Shown: in pieces, positions 1 to 5,019 of the stretch | Layout: each line of letters starts with the position of its first letter | Numbering within the stretch: position 1 is the first letter of the stretch | Source of the DNA: an uncultured bacterium | GTDB taxonomy: Bacteria; Bacillota; Clostridia; Lachnospirales; Lachnospiraceae | Reading direction: 5' to 3' | DNA: 5,047 nt | Assembly (NCBI GenBank): GCA_937893485.1 | Contig: CALBJL010000073.1 | Span: 1-5,047 of the forward strand | Program-made: the position numbers and the translations under genes | Notes under the pieces: model-generated | Seen by the model: only the letters and a program-made list of their open reading frames with translations | The model's database searches: none | Told to the model about the DNA's origin: nothing

Positions 1-310
1 GTCCGACTAACAAAATCGCATCCGTTCCGGCTACGTTGATCTCGGAGGAACGGTGATATTCGACTGCGTTGATCAGATAGTTCTGTCCGTTGCAGTATCC
101 GATCTGGATCGGCAGCTCTCCGTAGGTCTTGGACTGCAGCTCGGCAAATACCGGCAGCTCCTCTAATGCTGCTACAGACGGCTCATAGACTACATCATCC
201 GGTGTCGGCGTTTTTTCATTTAATGCCTGAACAAGTCCTGAAAAATCAATATTTTTTACGACTCTTCCGTACTTGCGGAAAGAATCATCTGTCACATTCT
301 GAATGTTCAT
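1..310 (-). CDS. DUF4867-family protein, N-terminal 103 residues (3' end outside window)
   Basis: Reading from the ATG at 310 towards position 1 gives an uninterrupted frame of 103 codons starting MNIQNVTDDSFRKYGRVV, with no stop before the window edge. A good ribosome binding site (AAAAGGAGA, 317-325) fixes the start. The segment IQIGYCNGQN (about residues 68-77), followed by NAVEYHRSSEINVAG (81-95), is what I recognise as the DUF4867 family of Clostridia, whose members are roughly twice this length. That assignment is from memory, not a search. The family has no established activity known to me. The spaced His86 and Glu90 with a following hydrophobic beta-like stretch (AILLVG) resemble a cupin-type metal-binding strand, which is inference. 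The gene begins 21 bp after the xylB stop on the same strand with no visible terminator between them, so it is almost certainly co-transcribed with xylB. A role in sugar conversion or sensing linked to xylulose is plausible but unproven. Confidence 0.8.
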   Translation of the reverse strand, partial: MNIQNVTDDSFRKYGRVVKNIDFSGLVQALNEKTPTPDDVVYEPSVAALEELPVFAELQSKTYGELPIQIGYCNGQNYLINAVEYHRSSEINVAGTDAILLVG

Positions 311-316
311 AGTTGT

Positions 317-325
317 TCTCCTTTT
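317..325 (-). promoter_or_regulatory. Ribosome binding site of the DUF4867 gene
   Basis: On the minus strand AAAAGGAGA precedes the ATG at 310 by six bases. It lies wholly in the 21-bp gap after the xylB stop. It decides the start of the truncated gene, which has no other candidate start nearby with such a site. Confidence 0.8.
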
Positions 326-331
326 ACTATT

Positions 332-1801
332 TTACCGGATCAATCCAAACAGCGGCTTGCACGCCGGATAGATCCGTCTGAACTTCTGATAACGATCTTC
401 ATATTTTGCGGCCAGCTCGGGATTGGGCTCTACCGTGTCCACGACCTTGACGATCTTCGCTGCAGCTTCCTCGACATTTGCATATTCGCCGCATGCGACT
501 GCTGCCAGCATCGCACCGCCCATCGACGGACCTTCCTCATTCGCGGGCACATCGACCTTGATGTTGAGCACATTTGCAATAATCTTCTTCCACAGCGGGC
601 TCTTGGCACCACCGCCGCAGATCTTCGTGCGCTTGATCGGAATACCGAGTGATCTCGCCACCTCAAGGGAATCACGCAGCGCAAATGCCACGCCCTCCAA
701 TACTGCCTGTGTCATATCCGCCCGCGTCGTATCCATCGTCATACCAATAAAGGTCGCACGCGCATTCGGATCATTGTGCGGAGAACGCTCGCCCATCAGA
801 TACGGCAGGAAATATACATGATTCTCGCCAAGCTTTTCAATCTGCTTCTGCTCAGCCGCATAATCAGTCGTTCCGATGATCTCATCCATCCACCATTTAT
901 TGCAGCTCGCCGCACTCAGCATACAGCCCATCAGGTGATAATGACCGTCTGCATGTGCAAACGCATGTAATGCATTGTTTTTATCGACACCGAATTTTTC
1001 AGAAGAAATAAATACGGTTCCGCTCGTTCCGAGTGAGATATTGCACTGTCCGTCGCCGACCGTACCCGTACCGACAGCTGCCGCCGCATTGTCCCCGGCT
1101 CCGGCTGCGACCTTCGTCGTTTCCGGAATGCCGAGCTCTGCCGCGATCTCCGGCAGCACGCATCCGACGCTCTCATAGGACTCATACACCTTCGCCATCT
1201 GATCTTCGCTGATACCGCAGATGTCTAACATCTCCTTTGACCAGCAGCGGTTCTTCACATCAAAGACGAGCATACCGGACGCATCCGATACGTCTGTGCA
1301 GTGTACACCGGTCAGCTTGTAAGCGATATAGTCCTTCGGCAGCATGATCTTTTTGATCCGTGCAAAATTCTCCGGCTCCTTGTTTTTCATCCAGAGGATC
1401 TTCGGTGCGGTGAAGCCGGTAAATGAAATATTCGCCGTATACTCTGACAGCTTTTCCTTACCGATCACATTATTCAGGTAATCGCACTCCTCTGTCGTGC
1501 GTCCGTCATTCCATAATAATGCAGGGCGGATCACCGCGTCGTTTTCATCGAGTACCACCAGTCCGTGCATCTGTCCGCCAAAGCTGATACCTGCCACCTG
1601 ACTCTTGTCGCAGTCCGCTAACAGCTCCTTCAGACCGATCATCGTCTGCTCGAACCAGTCCTCGGGCTTTTGCTCCGACCAGCCCGGATGCGGAAAATAG
1701 ATAGGATATTCCTTTGATACAATTTTCTGGATCTGTCCTTCGCCATCCATCAGCAGCAGCTTGACCGCTGAAGTACCCAGATCCACTCCGATATAAAGCA
1801 T
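332..1801 (-). CDS. xylB: Xylulokinase (FGGY carbohydrate kinase family)
   Basis: Cytoplasmic kinase that phosphorylates D-xylulose with ATP to xylulose 5-phosphate, the entry of xylose into the pentose phosphate pathway. The 489-residue length matches the family (E. coli XylB is 484). The N-terminal FGGY domain opens with the phosphate-binding IGVDLGTSAVK (Asp7). The substrate-contacting pair Met78-His79 sits in GGQMHGLV, as in E. coli XylB. The second domain begins near residue 255 (SLGTSGTVF). The proposed catalytic base is Asp237 in AGAGDNAAAAVG, aligning with E. coli Asp233. The C-terminal adenosine-binding motif is ICGGGAKSPLW (about 394-404). The Met-His and GDNAA motifs favour xylulokinase over glycerol or gluconate kinase, though related ketoses cannot be excluded. 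The start is supported by AGGGAGGT (1808-1815), six bases upstream. It is first in an operon with the DUF4867 gene and divergent from a LacI-type regulator. No xylose isomerase gene is in the window. Confidence 0.96.
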   Translation of the reverse strand: MLYIGVDLGTSAVKLLLMDGEGQIQKIVSKEYPIYFPHPGWSEQKPEDWFEQTMIGLKELLADCDKSQVAGISFGGQMHGLVVLDENDAVIRPALLWNDGRTTEECDYLNNVIGKEKLSEYTANISFTGFTAPKILWMKNKEPENFARIKKIMLPKDYIAYKLTGVHCTDVSDASGMLVFDVKNRCWSKEMLDICGISEDQMAKVYESYESVGCVLPEIAAELGIPETTKVAAGAGDNAAAAVGTGTVGDGQCNISLGTSGTVFISSEKFGVDKNNALHAFAHADGHYHLMGCMLSAASCNKWWMDEIIGTTDYAAEQKQIEKLGENHVYFLPYLMGERSPHNDPNARATFIGMTMDTTRADMTQAVLEGVAFALRDSLEVARSLGIPIKRTKICGGGAKSPLWKKIIANVLNIKVDVPANEEGPSMGGAMLAAVACGEYANVEEAAAKIVKVVDTVEPNPELAAKYEDRYQKFRRIYPACKPLFGLIR

Positions 1802-1807
1802 ATACTG

Positions 1808-1815
1808 ACCTCCCT
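1808..1815 (-). promoter_or_regulatory. Ribosome binding site of xylB
   Basis: Minus-strand AGGGAGGT ends six bases before the ATG at 1801. This is a near-consensus Shine-Dalgarno sequence that settles the xylB start. Confidence 0.85.
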
Positions 1816-1869
1816 ATGTCTGTCGGCTGTGTGCGGCAATTCAGCCTGCATCCCCCAGCCGGTGCGCCA

Positions 1870-1885
1870 GCAGCGTGCACGCTGC
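1870..1885. promoter_or_regulatory. Candidate operator 1: perfect 16-bp palindrome
   Basis: GCAGCGTGCACGCTGC is identical to its reverse complement. It lies about 25-41 bases downstream of the proposed xylB transcription start, inside the untranslated leader. A LacI-family repressor bound here would block elongation or initiation. Its core GTGCAC recurs in the neighbouring palindrome and near the regulator promoter. Assignment to the adjacent LacI protein is inference. In RNA the same sequence could also form a self-complementary element. Confidence 0.55.
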
Positions 1886-1889
1886 GTCG

Positions 1890-1903
1890 CGTGCACGTGC
1901 ACG
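1890..1903. promoter_or_regulatory. Candidate operator 2: perfect 14-bp palindrome with central CG
   Basis: CGTGCACGTGCACG is a perfect palindrome made of two overlapping CGTGCACG units. Its centre is the CpG step typical of LacI-family operators, where the hinge-helix leucine intercalates. It begins about 8 bases after the proposed xylB start site, the classic position of a repressor site. It is therefore the best candidate for the primary operator of the divergent regulator. Confidence 0.6.
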
Positions 1904-1917
1904 ATAATGTTATAGCT

Positions 1918-1947
1918 ATTGTACATGAATACCTATGGTTTTTGCAA
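1918..1947 (-). promoter_or_regulatory. Candidate sigma-A promoter of xylB-DUF4867
   Basis: On the minus strand a TTGCAA -35 (1947-1942) is followed after 18 bp by a TACAAT -10 (1923-1918). This predicts a start near 1911 and a leader of about 110 nt. The match is moderate. TATAAC (1914-1909) is an alternative -10 but lacks a good -35. Its position directly upstream of the palindromic operators supports it. Confidence 0.5.
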
Positions 1948-1975
1948 GACATTCACATAATTTTTTCATTAAGAA

Positions 1976-2020
1976 GTCTATTTTTGTCAAAACCGCACAA
2001 TATTTTAGGTCTATTTTTGT
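1976..2020. repeat. 12-bp direct repeat, possible activator site
   Basis: GTCTATTTTTGT occurs identically at 1976-1987 and 2009-2020, a 33-bp period of about three helical turns. On the xylB strand the copies read ACAAAAATAGAC and lie upstream of the proposed xylB -35, the nearer one ending about 29 bp away. Same-face tandem sites upstream of -35 are typical of activators such as the AraC family. No such activator is encoded in the window, so the role is inferred from position only. Confidence 0.4.
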
Positions 2021-2040
2021 TGATTCTTTCAAATGTTACT

Positions 2041-2048
2041 CGTGCACG
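2041..2048. promoter_or_regulatory. Candidate operator 3: CGTGCACG upstream of regulator promoter
   Basis: This is a single 8-bp palindrome with the same core as the two xylB-side palindromes. It ends four bases before the -35 of the regulator gene. It could serve autoregulation or act as an auxiliary site for DNA looping to the sites at 1870-1903, about 150 bp away. It is shorter than the others and therefore weaker evidence. Confidence 0.4.
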
Positions 2049-2052
2049 CTTA

Positions 2053-2082
2053 TTGACTTTTTTCGTCTGATCATGCTATGCT
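2053..2082 (+). promoter_or_regulatory. Promoter of the LacI-family regulator (extended -10)
   Basis: TTGACT (-35, 2053-2058) is followed after 18 bp by TATGCT (-10, 2077-2082). A TG one base upstream of the -10 (2074-2075) gives an extended -10. The predicted start is near 2089, leaving a leader of only about 23 nt that carries the ribosome binding site. Confidence 0.65.
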
Positions 2083-2100
2083 AGACTATATTATGGGAAC

Positions 2101-2107
2101 GGAGGAG
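2101..2107 (+). promoter_or_regulatory. Ribosome binding site of the LacI-family regulator
   Basis: GGAGGAG lies four bases before the ATG at 2112. Spacing from the GGAGG core is six bases. It supports the annotated start, which also places the helix-turn-helix at the extreme N terminus as usual for the family. Confidence 0.85.
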
Positions 2108-2111
2108 CCTT

Positions 2112-3158
2112 ATGACAACACTCAAGGAGATCGCTGACCTGGCGGGCGTGTCCAGAGGAACCGTAGACCGCGTACTCAACCATCGCGGCTCGGTCAATCC
2201 AAAGACTGCCGAAAAGGTTATGAATATCGTACATGCGCTGGACTACCAGCCCAACCGCGCCGGGACAGCGCTCGCTGCGCAGAAGAAAAAATACAAGATC
2301 GGAGTCATTCTCTTTGGGCGGAGCAACCCGTTTTTTGATGATGTCATGTGCGGAGTCAAAGCCAAAGCCGATGAGCTAAAGGGCTACGGCATCACAACGA
2401 TCACGCGCCGCGTGGATTTCGATGTCACGGCACAGCTTGCTGCGATTGATGAGCTGGTCGCCGAGGGGATCAACGGGCTCGTACTCGCCCCCTACAATGA
2501 TCTGGCGCTGCGCGGGCGGATCAATGAGCTTTCCGAAAACAGCATTCCGGTCGTAACGATCAACACTGATATTGAGGGCTCAAAACGGCTGACATATGTC
2601 GGCAGTGACTATTATCAGGGGGGCTGTATCGCCGCAGGTCTGTTCGCGTTATCCGCACCGGAGACACATGCCCTCGGCATCATCACGGGATCGGACAGCG
2701 TACTCTGCCATACGGAACGCATCCGCGGATTACAGGCGACACTCGCCCATTCTTATGCGCAGATCAATATTGTGGGAATCGCCGAGAATCACGACGATGA
2801 AATCGAGAGCTACACGGTGACAAAAGAGCTGCTCGCCGCACATCCGCAGACCGATGCACTCTTTTTCACGGCAGGCGGCATCTATGGCGGCTGCAAAGCA
2901 GTTGCGGAGCTCGGACTTCATCCCCGCATCATCACGTTTGACGAAGTACCTACGACGCTTGAACTGTTAAAGAATGGCACGATCCTCGCCACAATCAGCC
3001 AGCAGCCCTACCGCCAGGGCTATCACGCACTGGATATCCTGTTTGAATACCTGACATCCGGCATCCGTCCGGAAAACGAGCTGCAATACGTGGCGCACTC
3101 GATCGTAATACGGGAAAATCTGGCTGAACACATGGCCGTTGGCAATGGGATGAATTGA
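2112..3158 (+). CDS. LacI-family transcriptional regulator with ribose-type sugar-binding domain
   Basis: Cytoplasmic DNA-binding repressor of 348 residues, a normal family length. The N-terminal helix-turn-helix is at about residues 2-25 (TLKEIADLAGVSRGTVDRVLN), and the hinge YQPNRAGTALAA at 45-56 includes the leucine expected to insert at the operator centre. Residues 62-338 form a periplasmic-binding-protein-like domain of the ribose/galactose type. SNPFFDDV (71-78), NTD (151-153), TFDEVP (275-280) and ISQQPYRQG (295-303) correspond in position to sugar-contacting loops of RbsB-like proteins, suggesting a small sugar ligand, perhaps a pentose (inference). It is transcribed away from xylB, and GTGCAC palindromes lie between the two, so the natural target is the xylB-DUF4867 operon and perhaps itself. 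It belongs to the LacI family rather than the ROK-type XylR of Bacillus, so no established gene symbol is given. Confidence 0.95.
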   Translation: MTTLKEIADLAGVSRGTVDRVLNHRGSVNPKTAEKVMNIVHALDYQPNRAGTALAAQKKKYKIGVILFGRSNPFFDDVMCGVKAKADELKGYGITTITRRVDFDVTAQLAAIDELVAEGINGLVLAPYNDLALRGRINELSENSIPVVTINTDIEGSKRLTYVGSDYYQGGCIAAGLFALSAPETHALGIITGSDSVLCHTERIRGLQATLAHSYAQINIVGIAENHDDEIESYTVTKELLAAHPQTDALFFTAGGIYGGCKAVAELGLHPRIITFDEVPTTLELLKNGTILATISQQPYRQGYHALDILFEYLTSGIRPENELQYVAHSIVIRENLAEHMAVGNGMN

Positions 3159-3182
3159 AGATAAATTAAAAAAGAATCTAAA

Positions 3183-3220
3183 AAAGCTGAATGCGAATCG
3201 TATGATCCACATTCAGCTTT
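3183..3220. terminator. Bidirectional terminator between convergent regulator and efp
   Basis: AAAGCTGAATG (3183-3193) pairs perfectly over 11 bp with CATTCAGCTTT (3210-3220) across a 16-nt loop. The loop has a small inner ATC/GAT pairing. On the plus strand the stem is followed by a T-rich tract (TTTCTTAATTTTC). On the minus strand the A-runs to its left become T-rich tails. It starts 25 bp after the regulator stop and lies 28 bp beyond the efp stop, so it can serve both genes. The stem is AT-rich, so its strength is uncertain. Confidence 0.75.
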
Positions 3221-3247
3221 CTTAATTTTCTGGTATAATCTCTGTCA

Positions 3248-3805
3248 TTAAACGCGGGACAGATACTCGCCGGTACGTGTGTCGATCTTGATCACATCAC
3301 CCTGATTAACGAATAACGGTACGGATACAACTGCTCCGGTCTCTACCGTTGCGGGCTTAGAAGCACCTGTTGCGGTATCACCCTTGAATCCGGGCTCTGT
3401 CTCTGTGATCTCAAGCTCTACGAACAACGGCGGCTCTACAGCGAATACATTGCCGTTGTGCGAGCACATCTTTACCATCTCGTTCTCTTTTACGAACTTC
3501 AATGCATCGCCGATAGAAGCGGAATCCAGAGCGATCTGGTCATAAGTCTCTACATCCATGAAGTAGAATAAATCACCGTCTGCATACAGATACTGCATGT
3601 CCTTGCGGTCGATACGTGCAGTCGGGCACTTCTCTGTCGGGCGGAAGGTCTTCTCAACAACACCACCACTCTTAATATTCTTTAACTTTGTGCGGACGAA
3701 CGCTGCTCCCTTACCGGGCTTTACGTGCTGAAATTCAATAATCTGATAAATGTTTCCCTCTAACTCAATGGTCACACCATTGCGGAAATCTCCTGCTGAA
3801 ATCAT
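3248..3805 (-). CDS. efp: Translation elongation factor P
   Basis: EF-P binds ribosomes stalled on polyproline stretches, between the P and E sites, and stimulates peptide bond formation. At 185 residues it has the standard three-domain length. The N-terminal KOW-like domain carries the loop PGKGAAF with Lys32 at its tip, the residue modified in many bacteria (5-aminopentanol in Bacillus). The modification itself cannot be read from sequence. The central OB domain spans about 65-125, and FVELEITETEPGFKGDTA leads into the C-terminal OB domain. The family signature K-x-A-x4-G-x2-V-x-V-P-x2-V-x2-G is matched from Lys150 to Gly169, and the protein ends in the typical GEYLSRV. The start is supported by AAGGAGG (3815-3821). 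It has its own promoter and lies downstream of rpiB on the same strand. No EF-P modification gene is in the window. Confidence 0.98.
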   Translation of the reverse strand: MISAGDFRNGVTIELEGNIYQIIEFQHVKPGKGAAFVRTKLKNIKSGGVVEKTFRPTEKCPTARIDRKDMQYLYADGDLFYFMDVETYDQIALDSASIGDALKFVKENEMVKMCSHNGNVFAVEPPLFVELEITETEPGFKGDTATGASKPATVETGAVVSVPLFVNQGDVIKIDTRTGEYLSRV

Positions 3806-3814
3806 TCAAATGAT

Positions 3815-3821
3815 CCTCCTT
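3815..3821 (-). promoter_or_regulatory. Ribosome binding site of efp
   Basis: Minus-strand AAGGAGG, a full Shine-Dalgarno match, lies nine bases before the ATG at 3805. This strong site fits the high expression expected of EF-P. Confidence 0.85.
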
Positions 3822-3870
3822 CAATGTCTGTCTCGGCGGCAAATATACGATTGCACACCGTATACTAGCA

Positions 3871-3899
3871 ATGATACTATATAAAAGGTTCTTTTTCAA
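3871..3899 (-). promoter_or_regulatory. Candidate sigma-A promoter of efp
   Basis: On the minus strand TTGAAA (3899-3894) and TATCAT (3876-3871) are separated by the optimal 17 bp of AT-rich sequence. They predict a start near 3864 and a leader of about 59 nt. This makes efp at least partly independent of the yqeG-rpiB transcript. Confidence 0.65.
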
Positions 3900-3933
3900 G
3901 TTTTTTTTACTTGATCCCGCCCGAAATGCGCGA

Positions 3934-4386
3934 TTATCTGCCAAAATTCTCCTCAATCTGTGAAATCAGGTCGATCCGGCGCTGATGGCGCTCCTCTCCC
4001 GAAAAGTCTGTCGTGAGGAAGGTCTTGATAATATCCTTTGCCAGCTCCGAGCCCACGATACGTGCGCCGATCGCGATCACATTCGCGTTGTTGTGCTCAC
4101 GGATCAGACGCGCCGTCGCCGTGTCGGATACAGCTGCCGCACGGATACCCTTTACCTTATTCGCTGCCAGCGAGATACCGACGCCGGTGCCGCAGATCAG
4201 TACGCCAAGATCTGCCTCCCCCGCTGCGACCAGTCTGCCAACCTTTTCTCCGGGGATCGGATAATCCACGGATTCCCCGATCGGTGCCCCGACATCGATC
4301 AGCTCGTGCCCTATCCCTGTGATCAGCTCCATGATCTGTGTTTTCAATTCCCCTGCTGCGTGATCATTTCCTATTGCGATTTTCAT
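3934..4386 (-). CDS. rpiB: Ribose-5-phosphate isomerase B (RpiB/LacA/LacB family)
   Basis: Cytoplasmic aldose-ketose isomerase interconverting ribulose 5-phosphate and ribose 5-phosphate in the pentose phosphate pathway. At 150 residues it is of typical length. The N-terminal GNDHAAGELK carries Asp8-His9. The catalytic cysteine is Cys65 in ICGTGVGISLAANK, followed by Thr67. His98 in REHNNANV corresponds to the ring-opening histidine. Arg133, His134 and Arg137 (RHQRR) match the phosphate-binding C-terminal motif of E. coli RpiB. One oddity is DYPIPGEKVG (41-50) where E. coli has DYPHYASQV. Close relatives act on allose 6-phosphate or galactose 6-phosphate, so substrate is inferred. A single-subunit gene and no lac/tagatose genes nearby favour RpiB. 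The first 23 bp overlap the end of yqeG, implying co-transcription and probably coupled translation. AGGAGA (4396-4401) precedes the start by nine bases. Confidence 0.92.
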   Translation of the reverse strand: MKIAIGNDHAAGELKTQIMELITGIGHELIDVGAPIGESVDYPIPGEKVGRLVAAGEADLGVLICGTGVGISLAANKVKGIRAAAVSDTATARLIREHNNANVIAIGARIVGSELAKDIIKTFLTTDFSGEERHQRRIDLISQIEENFGR

Positions 4387-4888
4387 CTTTCCCCTTCTCC
4401 TTTTGATAAAAATATAAGACGATATGTTCTAAATATCGTTTTAATACAATCTGAATCTCCTCTTTCGGATGAATCGGCTTCACTAAAATCGTGTAAATCC
4501 CCGCGCGGTTTGCGCCCCACACATCCGTAAAAATCTGATCTCCCACAAACAATGTCGTATGTACATCCGTCCCCATACGCTTCATCGCCTGCTCATAACC
4601 GTCCCGCTTTGGTTTTCCGGCTTTGTAAATGTAGTCCGCGCCGACCACCGCCTGACAAAACGAACGCACACGCGGCTCCTTGTTATTGGACAGCAGGATG
4701 CTTTGGAAACCAAGCGCGTGCAGCCGCTCAAACAGTGCCTTGGCACGTGCATCGGCGGGCGCGCCATGCGGCACCAATGTATTGTCCACATCAAAGATAA
4801 TACCCCGGTAGCCCCTGCTCCTCCAGCGCTCAAAATCTATGTCGTAAGTCGAATCCACATATTCCTGCGGATAAAAGGGCTGCAGCAT
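4364..4888 (-). CDS. yqeG: YqeG family HAD IIIA-type phosphatase
   Basis: Small cytoplasmic HAD-superfamily protein of 174 residues, the usual size for YqeG. All HAD motifs are visible. Motif I is DVDNTL (33-38), with nucleophile Asp33 and general acid Asp35. Motif II is LLSNN with Ser67. Motif III is GKPK with Lys92. Motif IV is GDQIFTDVWGANR (116-128), with Asp117 and Asp122 for metal binding. No large cap domain is present, as expected for subclass III. The family resembles phosphatidylglycerophosphate phosphatases and Firmicutes YqeG; the true substrate is not known to me. The C-terminal tail is very basic and charged (KEKGKDENRNRK) and is encoded across the rpiB ribosome binding site and start. 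The start is supported by GAGGAGG (4897-4903), eight bases upstream. It is first gene of a yqeG-rpiB transcription unit. Confidence 0.94.
   Translation of the reverse strand: MLQPFYPQEYVDSTYDIDFERWRSRGYRGIIFDVDNTLVPHGAPADARAKALFERLHALGFQSILLSNNKEPRVRSFCQAVVGADYIYKAGKPKRDGYEQAMKRMGTDVHTTLFVGDQIFTDVWGANRAGIYTILVKPIHPKEEIQIVLKRYLEHIVLYFYQKEKGKDENRNRK
4396..4401 (-). promoter_or_regulatory. Ribosome binding site of rpiB inside yqeG
   Basis: Minus-strand AGGAGA, in a purine-rich AAAAGGAGAAGGGG run, lies nine bases before the rpiB ATG and inside the yqeG reading frame. Ribosomes finishing yqeG at 4364 would pass over it, consistent with translational coupling. Confidence 0.7.
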
Positions 4889-4896
4889 ATGCGCGT

Positions 4897-4903
4897 CCTC
4901 CTC
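4897..4903 (-). promoter_or_regulatory. Ribosome binding site of yqeG
   Basis: Minus-strand GAGGAGG lies eight bases before the ATG at 4888. It decides the yqeG start. Confidence 0.8.
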
Positions 4904-4921
4904 ATGTATAATCTACTATTT

Positions 4922-4949
4922 ATCTTAGCATATTTTGTGCTTTTCGCAA
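4922..4949 (-). promoter_or_regulatory. Candidate promoter of yqeG-rpiB (extended -10)
   Basis: On the minus strand TTGCGA (4949-4944) and TAAGAT (4927-4922) are 16 bp apart. A TG one base upstream of the -10 makes an extended -10 (TGCTAAGAT). The predicted start is near 4915, giving a leader of under 30 nt. It lies directly after the hairpin that ends the preceding unit. Confidence 0.55.
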
Positions 4950-4967
4950 GTAAAAATACATGCAAAA

Positions 4968-4995
4968 GGCTTCCCGGCGAAACCGCCGGGAAGCC
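4968..4995 (-). terminator. Strong GC-rich rho-independent terminator
   Basis: GGCTTCCCGGCG (4968-4979) pairs perfectly over 12 bp with CGCCGGGAAGCC (4984-4995) around a 4-nt loop. Read on the minus strand, the stem is followed by TTTTGCATGTATTTTT, so it most likely ends a minus-strand gene lying to the right of the window. The plus-strand tail (CTTTCCTTT) is a weaker fit but allows some bidirectional use. Confidence 0.85.
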
Positions 4996-5019
4996 CTTTC
5001 CTTTGAACTGTGTCTGTCC

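Larger units (their letters stand above)
1802..2111. promoter_or_regulatory. Divergent control region between xylB and the LacI-family regulator
   Basis: This 310-bp gene-free stretch is of two textures. The xylB-proximal third (about 1820-1903) is GC-rich and becomes the leader of the xylB mRNA. The rest is AT-rich and holds both promoters. It contains two large GTGCAC palindromes, a lone CGTGCACG and a 12-bp direct repeat, all listed separately. Short open frames here are not genes, because they lack coding character and cross both promoters. I saw no convincing catabolite-repression (cre) site. Confidence 0.85.

Noticed and set aside
1985..1990. A perfect minus-strand TTGACA that could be the -35 of xylB.
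   Set aside because: No acceptable -10 occurs 16-18 bp downstream (the bases there are runs of A). The TTGCAA/TACAAT pair further downstream is a better match.
1816..2070. An open reading frame of 84 codons on the plus strand across the divergent control region.
   Set aside because: It covers both proposed promoters and the palindromes, has no ribosome binding site, and its composition changes abruptly in step with the DNA rather than like a protein.
3231..3239. TGGTATAAT on the plus strand, a perfect extended -10 pointing into the 3' end of efp, which could start an antisense RNA.
   Set aside because: There is no recognisable -35 at the right distance (ATTCAG with a 17-bp spacer), and it sits in an AT-rich gap where such matches are common. 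Not annotated without transcript data.
3985..4530. A 181-codon plus-strand open frame opposite rpiB and the end of yqeG.
   Set aside because: It is rich in Cys, Arg and Asp from reverse-reading conserved genes, and both genes beneath it have intact catalytic motifs. It is a shadow frame.
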